Shown one piece after another: positions 7,237 through 15,372 of a stretch of DNA of 64,000 bases (the stretch's first letter is position 1; the number at the start of each line of letters is the position of its first letter). Origin of the DNA: Macrococcoides epidermidis (GTDB lineage: Bacteria > Bacillota > Bacilli > Staphylococcales > Staphylococcaceae); the NCBI RefSeq assembly GCF_042659445.1, contig NZ_JBHSSR010000001.1. One strand, written 5' to 3'. A model generated the notes under the pieces. That model saw only the letters and a list, made by a program, of their open reading frames with translations, was not told the origin of the DNA and searched no databases. Position numbers and translations under genes: made by a program.

Positions 7237-9123
7237 ATGGATGTATCGAAAATAAAAGATCCATCGTTTATTAAAAATTTAACAGATGATGAGTTAGTTG
7301 AATTAAGTAGCGATATTCGTCAGTTTCTTATAGAGAAATGTGCAATTACCGGGGGACATATCGGGGCAAATTTAGGTGTTGTAGAATTAACAATCTCTAT
7401 GCATAGAAGTTTTAACAGTCCACAGGATAAACTTATCTTTGATGTAGGGCATCAGGCATATATTCATAAAATTTTAACTGGCCGTGGAGAGAAATTTGAT
7501 ACTTTACGCCAATACAAAGGTTTAAGTGGATTTCCAAAACTAAATGAAAGTCCACATGATGTATGGGAAGCAGGTCATTCTTCAACGTCATTATCAGCAG
7601 CAATTGGAATGGCGAAAGCGCGTGATATTCTAGGTGAAGATTATGATGTCGTGCCGATTATCGGTGACGGAGCTTTAACGGGTGGTATGGCACTAGAAGC
7701 ATTAAATCATATCGGCCATGATAAAACAGATATGACGATTGTCTTAAACGACAACGAGATGAGTATAGCACCAAATGTTGGTGCAATGCACAATATGTTC
7801 GGTCGATTACGTACAAATCAAAATTATAATCGAGCAAAAGTTGATATTGATGGTTTCTTGAGTAAATTACCGGGTGGTCATAAGTTAAGAGATTCAGCTG
7901 ATCGCATTAAAGATAGTCTGAAATATCTTGTTGTTACAGGTGTATTCTTTGAAGAACTTGGCATTAAATATGTCGGGCCGGTAGACGGGCATAATTTTAA
8001 TGATCTTAAAGAAGCTTTTGAGACATCTAAACGTATTAATGGTCCGGTTATCGTTCATGTTATTACTAAAAAAGGTAAAGGTTATCGACCTGCTGAGAAC
8101 GATAAAATAGGGACTTGGCATGGATTAGGACCATATAAACTAGAAACTGGTGAACAGGTAAAAGGTAGCTCAAAAGCACCCGCATGGAGTCAAATCTTCA
8201 GTGACACGGTACAAAGTTTTGCAGAAAATGATAAACATATTGTTGCAATTACGCCAGCGATGCCTGTAGGAAGTAAGTTGACGAGGTTTCAGGCAGAATT
8301 ACCGGATCAATTCTTTGACGTTGGTATTGCAGAACAGCATGCAGTGACGATGGCGGCTGGACTAGCTGCGAATGGCATGAAACCTTATGTTGCAATTTAT
8401 TCAACATTTTTACAACGTGCTTATGATCAAATGTTACATGACGTTGATCGTCAAAACTTACATGTTGTATTTGGTATTGACCGTTCAGGTCTTGTTGGTG
8501 CAGATGGTGAAACACATCAAGGTGTCTTTGATATACCATTCTTAAGTCATATGCCAAATATTACAATTATGATGCCAAAAGATGAGAATGAAGCACGTCA
8601 TATGCTGCATAGTGCATTTTATGAATACTCAGGACCTATTGCGATACGTTATCCAAGAGGTAATGGTATTGGTGTAGAGGTTGATGATAATTTGCAACCC
8701 ATACCCTATGGTAAATGGGAAACACTTCATGATGGTGAGGATGTCGCAGTACTAGGTTTCGGACCGACATTACAACTTATTGAAGAAGTGCGTGATGAAC
8801 TATTAAAAGAAGGTATCACTATTGAGGTGGTTAATGCTCGATTTATTAAACCACTGGATACAGACTATCTGGATAAGATTGCACAGGAAGATAAAGCGAT
8901 AATTACAGTTGAAGAGTCAATGTTGAGTGGTGGTTTTGGATCATTAATCGTCAATTACTTCAATGATAAACATCAGTATATAGATATTAAACGAATCGGT
9001 ATTGACGATGAATATATTGAACATGGTGATGTAGAATTATTGCTGAATGATATCGGAATTTCAAAGGCGAATATTATCAATGAAATAAAACAATCACTGA
9101 AGCGTAAATATGAAAAAAATTAG
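7237..9123 (+). CDS. dxs: 1-deoxy-D-xylulose-5-phosphate synthase
   Basis: A TPP-dependent transketolase-like enzyme that condenses pyruvate and glyceraldehyde 3-phosphate, the entry step of the MEP isoprenoid pathway. The 628 residues match the family. The TPP/Mg motif GDGALTGG near residue 143 and the catalytic Glu in AEQHAV near residue 366 are present. Its presence implies use of the MEP pathway here, whereas Staphylococcus aureus relies on mevalonate. That difference fits a relative outside S. aureus, or a species carrying both pathways. Its last 14 bp overlap the methyltransferase gene that follows. Confidence 0.95.
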   Translation: MDVSKIKDPSFIKNLTDDELVELSSDIRQFLIEKCAITGGHIGANLGVVELTISMHRSFNSPQDKLIFDVGHQAYIHKILTGRGEKFDTLRQYKGLSGFPKLNESPHDVWEAGHSSTSLSAAIGMAKARDILGEDYDVVPIIGDGALTGGMALEALNHIGHDKTDMTIVLNDNEMSIAPNVGAMHNMFGRLRTNQNYNRAKVDIDGFLSKLPGGHKLRDSADRIKDSLKYLVVTGVFFEELGIKYVGPVDGHNFNDLKEAFETSKRINGPVIVHVITKKGKGYRPAENDKIGTWHGLGPYKLETGEQVKGSSKAPAWSQIFSDTVQSFAENDKHIVAITPAMPVGSKLTRFQAELPDQFFDVGIAEQHAVTMAAGLAANGMKPYVAIYSTFLQRAYDQMLHDVDRQNLHVVFGIDRSGLVGADGETHQGVFDIPFLSHMPNITIMMPKDENEARHMLHSAFYEYSGPIAIRYPRGNGIGVEVDDNLQPIPYGKWETLHDGEDVAVLGFGPTLQLIEEVRDELLKEGITIEVVNARFIKPLDTDYLDKIAQEDKAIITVEESMLSGGFGSLIVNYFNDKHQYIDIKRIGIDDEYIEHGDVELLLNDIGISKANIINEIKQSLKRKYEKN

Positions 9124-9943
9124 AATTGATGATTGGCTCGTTGAACATGACTATTATGAAACAAAAGATGCCGCTATGCGTGCTGTCATGGCAGGGCTCA
9201 TTTTTAATGATAATATCCGCATTGACACTGCAGGTGAGAAAATTAATCCTATAACTGCAAAAATCCGCGTGAAAGATAACCGAAAAAAATATGTAAGTCG
9301 TGGTGGATATAAGCTTGAAAAAGCAATTGACTATTTTGATTTAAATTTAATTGATGTCATTCATCTTGATATCGGATCTTCAACTGGTGGATTTACAGAC
9401 TGTGCATTACAAAATGGCGCTCGTCATTCATATGCTTTGGATGTCGGTACGAATCAATTAGACTATCGTTTACGCATTCATGATAAAGTTACAGTGATGG
9501 AACAGACAAATTTTAGATATGTGACGAAAGTACAGTTTGATCCTTTACCGAATTTTATTACGATAGACGTAAGTTTTATTTCTTTATCGATGATTCTCAA
9601 TAAACTTGTTGAAATAGTAGAACCCGGAGCTACAATTATTGCACTCATTAAGCCTCAATTTGAAGCAAGATATGAATTTGTTGATAAAGGAATTGTTCAC
9701 GATAAAGATGAACATATCCGAGTATTAGATGAAATGATTCAGCTATGTAAGAAACTGAATATTCAAGTCAATGGTATTACCTTTTCACCAATTACAGGTC
9801 AAAAAGGAAATATTGAATATTTATTACATGGTCAAGTTATTACTGATAATGATAAAATTATTAACGATGTTACCTTTGATAAAAATCAGTCACAATCAAC
9901 AGCAATGATTGTAGAACAAGCATTTAACATATTAAATGATTAA
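9110..9943 (+). CDS. TlyA-family rRNA 2'-O-methyltransferase / hemolysin-like (YqxC)
   Basis: The 277-residue protein has an N-terminal S4 RNA-binding domain (residues about 2-60, RIDDWLVEH) and a C-terminal FtsJ-type Rossmann methyltransferase domain with LDIGSSTGGFTDCAL as the SAM loop. TlyA proteins methylate ribose in 16S and/or 23S rRNA. The old hemolysin label is indirect. It overlaps the dxs end by 14 bp and lies upstream of argR-recN, as yqxC does in Bacillus. Which rRNA position it modifies cannot be told from sequence. Confidence 0.92.
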   Translation: MKKIRIDDWLVEHDYYETKDAAMRAVMAGLIFNDNIRIDTAGEKINPITAKIRVKDNRKKYVSRGGYKLEKAIDYFDLNLIDVIHLDIGSSTGGFTDCALQNGARHSYALDVGTNQLDYRLRIHDKVTVMEQTNFRYVTKVQFDPLPNFITIDVSFISLSMILNKLVEIVEPGATIIALIKPQFEARYEFVDKGIVHDKDEHIRVLDEMIQLCKKLNIQVNGITFSPITGQKGNIEYLLHGQVITDNDKIINDVTFDKNQSQSTAMIVEQAFNILND

Positions 9944-9972
9944 ACCACCGGGGGAAATTCGGTGGTTTTTTC
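9942..9972 (+). terminator. Terminator after the TlyA-family gene
   Basis: A 9-bp stem (AAACCACCG / CGGTGGTTT) with a GGGGAAATT loop followed by a T run. It starts inside the stop codon and ends the dxs unit just ahead of the argR promoter region. Confidence 0.85.
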
Positions 9973-9974
9973 GT

Positions 9975-10022
9975 ATACAATAAATTGTATGTATGCTAAA
10001 ATAATTTGTATAATTATACAGG
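9975..10022 (+). promoter_or_regulatory. argR promoter with two ARG-box-like palindromes
   Basis: ATACAATAAATTGTAT (9975-9990) is a perfect dyad, and TTTGTATAATTATACAGG (10005-10022) is a second ARG-box-like dyad that contains a TATAAT -10 at 10009. TTGTAT at 9985 could serve as the -35 with an 18-bp spacer. ArgR proteins bind 18-bp AT-rich palindromes of this form, often in pairs, so autorepression by arginine-bound ArgR is the natural reading. Confidence 0.6.
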
Positions 10023-10039
10023 AACAAGGGGGCGTAGGT

Positions 10040-10492
10040 ATGGCGAATAAAACCATCCGACAAATTAAAATCAGAGAGATCATCTCCAATCAACAAATAG
10101 AAACACAGGAAGATCTTGTTGAGAAATTAAATGAATATAATTTAAATGTAACACAAGCAACTATTTCTAGAGATATAAAAGAATTACAATTAATTAAAGT
10201 ACCCACACCTAGTGGCCAATATATCTACTCATTACCTCGAGATAGAAAATACCATCCACTTGATAAATTAGGACGCTATTTAATGGATTCATTTGTTAAA
10301 TTGGATAGTGCTGACAATTTACTTATCTTAAAAACTTTACCTGGAAATGCACAGTCAATCGGTGCTATTTTAGATCAGTTAGAATGGGAAGAAGTCATCG
10401 GTACGATTTGTGGGGATGATACTTGTCTATTAATCTGTAAAGATAAAAAAGCAGGAGAAGTGATTACTGAACGTATTTTTAACATGCTTTAA
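10040..10492 (+). CDS. argR: Arginine repressor ArgR/AhrC
   Basis: Hexameric arginine-sensing regulator of arginine biosynthesis and catabolism. With the ATG at 10040, behind AAGGGGGC, the protein has 150 residues, as in Bacillus AhrC. An N-terminal winged helix (residues 1-70, with QATISRDIKELQLIKVP as the recognition region) is followed by a C-terminal oligomerisation/arginine domain containing GNAQSIGAILDQLEW and GTICGDDTCLLIC. The argR-recN neighbourhood is conserved across Bacillales. Two dyads upstream suggest autoregulation. Confidence 0.95.
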   Translation: MANKTIRQIKIREIISNQQIETQEDLVEKLNEYNLNVTQATISRDIKELQLIKVPTPSGQYIYSLPRDRKYHPLDKLGRYLMDSFVKLDSADNLLILKTLPGNAQSIGAILDQLEWEEVIGTICGDDTCLLICKDKKAGEVITERIFNML

Positions 10493-10506
10493 TTGGGGGA
10501 TTTTAT

Positions 10507-12174
10507 ATGCTTTTGTCGTTATCTATTAAACAGTTTGCAATAATCGAAGCATTAGAAATTGAATTAAAAGATGGTTTAACAGTACTTAGTGGAGAAACTG
10601 GTGCAGGTAAATCAATCATTATCGATGCAATCGGACAACTTATCGGAATGCGTGCAAGTCAGAATTTAGTGCGTCATGGTGAGAATAAGGCGATTGTTGA
10701 AGGTATATTTGATATAGACCATAATCCTCGTGTAAAGGATATGCTCATTGAAAAAGATATTCCATTAGATGATTTTATGTTGGTTAAACGTGAAATTTTA
10801 AAGACGGGTAAAAGCATATGTAAGATCAATAATCAGACCGTAACATTAACAGAATTAAAAAGTATCATGCAAGAGCTTTTGGATATTCATGGCCAACACG
10901 AAACACAGACACTATTAAAACCAAAATATCATCTGACATTATTAGATGATTATGCAAAAGGTAATTATGATACATTACTATCGGAGTACAAGACAACATT
11001 TAAACAATATGTTGAGAAAACGAATGAACTGAAAAACTTACAGCAAAAAGATGAAGAATTGTTACAACGGTTAGATTTAATAAAATATCAGCATAAAGAA
11101 TTAAGTGAGAAGAAATTAATCGCCTCAGAAAAAGAAACGTTAACAGAAGAAATTAATCGACTGCAGAATTATGAGAAACTTAATGATGCTTTAACGAAAT
11201 CAGTCAATCTATTAAGCGAAGAGAATCAAATATTAGATTTACTATTTGAATTTAATGCATCACTTAAAGAAGTGGATGAAATTATTCCGAACAAGTTTAG
11301 TAAGACATTAGAAGACTCTGAAGGACTATATTATATATTAGATGATGCGAAACATGCATTACATGATGCAATGACTCAAAATGAATATGATGAGAATGAA
11401 CTTAATCAGTTAGAGACGCGTATGAATGAAATACAATTTCTGGAACGTAAGTATGGAAAACCTCTTAATGAACTGATACCTTTTATTGATGAGTTAGAAA
11501 AAGAAATTAATACGATTGAAAATATTGAAGAATCCACTACTCAATTGATGAACGAAATACAACAGACAAAGTCAAAACTTTTATCACTAGGTAATGATTT
11601 AAGCAAAGCAAGACGTAGAGTAGCTCAAACACTGCGCAATGAAATTTTGGATGAAATTCATAATTTAGAGATGAAAAGTGCAAACTTTGAAATGGCATTT
11701 ACAAAGACAGAACCAACTGCAACTGGTATTGAATCTTTAGAATTTATGATTAGTCCAAATAAAGGTGAACCATTGAAACCACTTGAGAAAATAGCATCCG
11801 GTGGAGAACTAAGTCGTATGATGCTTGCGTTAAAAAGTATATTTGCAGAATCTAAAGGCAAGACAGCAATTTTATTCGACGAAGTAGATACAGGTGTTTC
11901 TGGGAAAGTCGCTCAAAAAATGGCTGAGAAAATGTATGATATTTCACAACATATACAGGTTATCTGTATCTCACATTTGCCACAAGTTGCTGCAATTAGT
12001 GATCATCATCTTTATATCGAGAAAAAAGAACAAGATGACAGGACGACTACAAGAGTAACTGAACTCGATGGAGAATCACGCATAAAAGAAGTTGCAAGAA
12101 TGATCTCAGGTGTTGAAGTGACACCACTCACATTAGAACATGCAGCTGAATTAATCAATCAAAATAAGAAGTAA
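10507..12174 (+). CDS. recN: DNA repair protein RecN
   Basis: An SMC-like ATPase recruited early to double-strand breaks, where it gathers DNA ends for recombination. The 555-residue protein has Walker A GETGAGKS at residues 29-36, a long central coiled coil, the ABC signature ASGGELSRMMLA and Walker B with the D-loop ILFDEVDTGVSG near the C-terminus. It starts 14 bp after argR. In Bacillus the next genes are spoIVB and spo0A. Here spoIVB is absent and the Spo0A homologue follows 16 bp later. Confidence 0.95.
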   Translation: MLLSLSIKQFAIIEALEIELKDGLTVLSGETGAGKSIIIDAIGQLIGMRASQNLVRHGENKAIVEGIFDIDHNPRVKDMLIEKDIPLDDFMLVKREILKTGKSICKINNQTVTLTELKSIMQELLDIHGQHETQTLLKPKYHLTLLDDYAKGNYDTLLSEYKTTFKQYVEKTNELKNLQQKDEELLQRLDLIKYQHKELSEKKLIASEKETLTEEINRLQNYEKLNDALTKSVNLLSEENQILDLLFEFNASLKEVDEIIPNKFSKTLEDSEGLYYILDDAKHALHDAMTQNEYDENELNQLETRMNEIQFLERKYGKPLNELIPFIDELEKEINTIENIEESTTQLMNEIQQTKSKLLSLGNDLSKARRRVAQTLRNEILDEIHNLEMKSANFEMAFTKTEPTATGIESLEFMISPNKGEPLKPLEKIASGGELSRMMLALKSIFAESKGKTAILFDEVDTGVSGKVAQKMAEKMYDISQHIQVICISHLPQVAAISDHHLYIEKKEQDDRTTTRVTELDGESRIKEVARMISGVEVTPLTLEHAAELINQNKK

Positions 12175-12190
12175 AAAAGGATGAAGAAGT

Positions 12191-12883
12191 ATGGTACTTA
12201 AAGTTGCGATTATTGAAGATTCACGAGAACTCGCAGTAACAATAAAAACACATCTGGAAAAACATAATTTGCAGGTCGTCGGAATGTGTCATAACGGTAA
12301 GGATGCCCTTAATATGATCAATGATATTGAATTTGATTTACTGTTACTTGACCTGATATTGCCTCATATCGATGGAATTACGCTGTTAAAAGAGCATATT
12401 CCAACGAATCATCCTTTTAAAATTATTTGTTTAAGTGCGTTTGGAAAAGATTCTGTGCTGTCAGAAGCAATGGATTCCGGAGCTGATTATTTCATTTTAA
12501 AGCCGATTAATTTTGATAATTTTGTCAATCGTATTTGTCAGATCTGTAATATTGATGAATCTGTCCTCAGACAAAATAAATTAGAACAGTTAGGATTTAA
12601 AGAAAAACATAAAGGTACGCGATATATACAGGATGCCATTGAAATATTATCTGCCAGAAGCGAGCAGGAACGAGCAAAGAAAGTACATTTAACAATTGAT
12701 TTATATCCAAAGATTGCAGAGAGAAACAATGTAAAGAACGCGAATGTAGAACGTTCTATTCGACATGCAATTGAAAGAGCATGGGATAACGGTTTACAGG
12801 AAGTCTTTAACAAACGTGGCAAATTAAATCGACCGACGAGTGGCGAACTGATTGATTACCTTATGGAGGATTATCATGACTAA
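12191..12883 (+). CDS. spo0A: Spo0A-type response regulator
   Basis: A 230-residue regulator with an N-terminal receiver domain and the Spo0A-specific C-terminal DNA-binding domain. Acidic Glu9/Asp10, the phosphoacceptor Asp54 (LLLLDLILPHIDG), the Ser/Thr of LSAFG and the Lys of FILKP are present. The C-terminal half keeps GTRYIQDAIEIL, LYPKIAERNNV and the recognition segment VERSIRHAIERAW, nearly identical to my recollection of B. subtilis Spo0A. The linker is short: B. subtilis Spo0A has about 267 residues. It lies between recN and a GDPD gene, the Bacillus position without spoIVB. No other sporulation gene is in the window, so a role in non-sporulation regulation is inferred. Confidence 0.92.
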   Translation: MVLKVAIIEDSRELAVTIKTHLEKHNLQVVGMCHNGKDALNMINDIEFDLLLLDLILPHIDGITLLKEHIPTNHPFKIICLSAFGKDSVLSEAMDSGADYFILKPINFDNFVNRICQICNIDESVLRQNKLEQLGFKEKHKGTRYIQDAIEILSARSEQERAKKVHLTIDLYPKIAERNNVKNANVERSIRHAIERAWDNGLQEVFNKRGKLNRPTSGELIDYLMEDYHD

Positions 12884-13610
12884 AATAATTGGACATAGAG
12901 GGTATGCAGCACTTTATCCAGAAAATACGATGCTAAGCTTTAAAAAAGCCTATGAACATGGTGCAGATGGTATAGAGCTTGATATTCATATGACTGTCGA
13001 TAATGAAATTATTGTCATCCATGATCCAACCTTAAATCGTACTACCAATCAAAAAGGTCATGTCAATCAATTAACATTAGATGAAATCAAAATTGCACGT
13101 AATAAGAATGGTTTATTTAAAGTAACTGATGAACAAGTACCGACGTTAAAAGAAGTGATGGACTGGATCATTACAACCGATATGACGTTAAATATTGAAA
13201 TAAAATGTGTTACGGAAGGTGTCCTTGAAGAAACACTCATTAAACTATTAAGTCAATATGACATGAAAGAGCGTATTATTATATCAAGCTTTAATCTTGA
13301 AAGTTTATTGTACATAGAAAAGATTGATTCGAGCTATGACACAGCATTACTTACGAATAAAGAATTAGGAGAGCCGTGGATATATATGGAGTCACATGGT
13401 ATTAAATCAGTGCATCCTTACGGAAAAAGTTATATGAACGACGCGAAAAGACAAGAAGTAGTACGATATAATTTACCAGCCCGTGTTTATACCGTTAATC
13501 GCGCAAAAGAAATACAGTATTGGCTGGAAGAAGAAATCGATGCCATTATAACAGATGAAGTAGAAGTAGCGGTTAAACTAAAAAATGATTATTTGTTAAA
13601 ACAACATTGA
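12876..13610 (+). CDS. Glycerophosphodiester phosphodiesterase
   Basis: It hydrolyses glycerophosphodiesters to glycerol 3-phosphate and an alcohol. The ATG at 12876 follows TATGGAGGA and overlaps the spo0A end by 8 bp, so the two are translationally coupled. The 244-residue TIM-barrel protein shows the family ligands: HRGYAALYPENT at the start, ELDIHMT, and HDPTLNRTT. It has no signal peptide, so it acts in the cytoplasm. In Bacillus the corresponding gene is yqiK, also next to spo0A. Confidence 0.92.
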   Translation: MTKIIGHRGYAALYPENTMLSFKKAYEHGADGIELDIHMTVDNEIIVIHDPTLNRTTNQKGHVNQLTLDEIKIARNKNGLFKVTDEQVPTLKEVMDWIITTDMTLNIEIKCVTEGVLEETLIKLLSQYDMKERIIISSFNLESLLYIEKIDSSYDTALLTNKELGEPWIYMESHGIKSVHPYGKSYMNDAKRQEVVRYNLPARVYTVNRAKEIQYWLEEEIDAIITDEVEVAVKLKNDYLLKQH

Positions 13611-13620
13611 TTAAAATATA

Positions 13621-13668
13621 AAAAACAAGAGAATCATCCATTATTAGGATTGATTCTCTTGTTTTTTA
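13621..13668. terminator. Bidirectional terminator between GDPD gene and DUF2627 gene
   Basis: A perfect 16-bp stem (13621-13636 with 13651-13666, core ACAAGAGAATCA) flanked by A and T runs. The left-going gene's last eight codons and stop lie inside the hairpin. Confidence 0.85.
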
Positions 13669-13895
13669 TAAAATTTTTCTTGTGCACGTTTACTTTTCTT
13701 TTCGATATGCAGAATATAGCCTCCTACAAAACTAACACCAAGTACCATTAAGATAAATCCAATTAAAAATTGCAGCCAAATAAAATGGAGTTCTGGGACA
13801 AGAATACCAAAAACAGCATCTCTCATCCATTTGATACCTAAACCTGCAAAGTAAATTGGAATAACTAATACAAGAAGTGCAATCATCTTTTTCAT
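13644..13895 (-). CDS. DUF2627 membrane protein (YqzF-like)
   Basis: An 83-residue protein with two membrane segments (about residues 3-23 and 38-60) and a basic C-terminal tail. The MKKMIALLVL start at 13895 has a GGTAGGTGA site. A longer start seven codons upstream lacks one. The family is DUF2627, whose Bacillus member yqzF lies between the GDPD gene and the bkd branched-chain amino acid operon, exactly this position. Function unknown. Its 3' end is embedded in the shared terminator hairpin. Confidence 0.8.
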   Translation of the reverse strand: MKKMIALLVLVIPIYFAGLGIKWMRDAVFGILVPELHFIWLQFLIGFILMVLGVSFVGGYILHIEKKSKRAQEKFYKKQENQS

Positions 13896-14026
13896 AAATT
13901 CACCTACCAATAGCATTATAACAAAAAAACATCATAATATTAATAATAAATAAATTATTATATAAATATAATAACAGATAAAAATGATGAATAAATAAAG
14001 AATCTAAAATACGTCTAAATAGCATG

Positions 14027-14041
14027 TTGTAAGCGCTTTAG
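14027..14041 (+). promoter_or_regulatory. cre site (CcpA) upstream of leucine dehydrogenase
   Basis: TTGTAAGCGCTTTAG differs at one position from the catabolite-responsive element consensus WTGAAARCGYTTWNN. It lies 172 bp before the leucine dehydrogenase start, in a 317-bp AT-rich gap (13896-14212) where I see no gene. Carbon catabolite control of branched-chain amino acid use by CcpA is the expected role. Confidence 0.6.
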
Positions 14042-14212
14042 TTTGTTGAAGTACATAAATATTCAATAGAATATAATAATAATATATCGGAAATCGAACT
14101 AAAATATACAGAAATAAATTTAAAAATGAATATTTTTGTTTTATAAACATAATATTTAATGTAAAATAGGAAGTGTTAATCTAATAATTATTTTATGAAA
14201 AGGGGAAATAAA

Positions 14213-15313
14213 ATGATTTTTAAGACTTTAGAACAATATGACTATGAGCAAGTTGTATTCTGCCAGGATAATGCAAGTGGATTAAAAGCGATTATCGCGA
14301 TTCATGATTCAACACTTGGCCCTGCATTAGGTGGATGCAGAATGTGGCCATATGAAACAGAAGAAGAAGCAATTGAAGATGCATTACGTTTAGCACGTGG
14401 AATGACATATAAAAATGCAGCAGCAGGACTTAATTTAGGTGGCGCGAAAACAGTTGTTATCGGGGACCCAAAAAAAGATAAATCAGAAGCTTTATTTAGA
14501 GCATTAGGCCGTTATATTCAAAGTTTAAACGGACGTTATATTACAGCTGAAGACGTAGGTACAACAGTTACTGATATGGATATTATGCATGAAGAAACTG
14601 ACTTTGTCGTAGGATTATCAGAAAGCTACGGATCTAGTGGAAATCCTAGTCCAATGACAGCATTAGGGGTATATCGTGCGATGAAACGTACGGCGAAAGA
14701 AGCATTCGGTGATGATAGTTTAGCAGGTAAGACAATTTCTGTACAAGGGGTAGGAAATGTATCTTATACTTTATGTAAATATTTACATGAAGAAGGTGCG
14801 AAATTAATCGTTACGGATATCTTCCAGGAATCAATTGATAGAGCAGTAAATGACTTTGGTGCAACAGCAGTGAAGCCTGATGAAATTTACGGTGTAGAAG
14901 CGGATATCTTTGCACCATGTGCATTAGGTGCGATTCTTAATGATGACACAATTCCACAATTGAAAGTTAAAGCAGTATGTGGATCATCTAATAACCAGTT
15001 GAAAGACATGGAAAAACATGCAGCGATGTTGCAGGAACGTGGCATCATCTATGCACCTGACTTTGTCGTGAATTCTGGTGGGGTAATTAATGTAGCTGAT
15101 GAATTAAATGGCTATAACGAAGATCGTGCAACAAAGAAAGTTAATGAAATATACGATCAAATGGATAAAGTATTTGAAATCGCGAAACGTGATAACATTT
15201 CTACAGCATTAGCAGCTGAACGTTTAGCAGAAGAGCGTATTGATCAAATGATGCGTGTACGTAGTACATTTAGTTTAAATGAACATTCTTTGATCTCTAG
15301 ACGTAGAGTATAA
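14213..15313 (+). CDS. Leucine (branched-chain amino acid) dehydrogenase
   Basis: An NAD-dependent oxidative deaminase of Leu/Ile/Val of the Glu/Leu/Phe/Val dehydrogenase family, 366 residues from the ATG at 14213 behind AAAAGGGGAAAT. Visible features are the GPALGGCRMWPY segment, GGAKTVVIGD with the catalytic Lys, AEDVGTT, and the NAD loop GVGNVSYTLCKYL. The order GDPD, DUF2627, dehydrogenase repeats the Bacillus yqiK-yqzF-bkd locus, but the regulator, phosphate transferase/kinase and ketoacid dehydrogenase genes are missing. Terminators isolate it as a single gene. A cre site lies upstream. Confidence 0.93.
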   Translation: MIFKTLEQYDYEQVVFCQDNASGLKAIIAIHDSTLGPALGGCRMWPYETEEEAIEDALRLARGMTYKNAAAGLNLGGAKTVVIGDPKKDKSEALFRALGRYIQSLNGRYITAEDVGTTVTDMDIMHEETDFVVGLSESYGSSGNPSPMTALGVYRAMKRTAKEAFGDDSLAGKTISVQGVGNVSYTLCKYLHEEGAKLIVTDIFQESIDRAVNDFGATAVKPDEIYGVEADIFAPCALGAILNDDTIPQLKVKAVCGSSNNQLKDMEKHAAMLQERGIIYAPDFVVNSGGVINVADELNGYNEDRATKKVNEIYDQMDKVFEIAKRDNISTALAAERLAEERIDQMMRVRSTFSLNEHSLISRRRV

Positions 15314-15317
15314 AAAA

Positions 15318-15350
15318 TAGGCATGCTCGATAATGAGCATGCCTATTTCT
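15318..15350. terminator. Terminator after leucine dehydrogenase
   Basis: A perfect 12-bp stem (ATAGGCATGCTC / GAGCATGCCTAT) with a GATAAT loop, followed by TTTCT. A-rich flanks let it serve the convergent gene weakly. Confidence 0.85.
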
Positions 15351-15372
15351 ATAATAAAAACAAACATGAATA

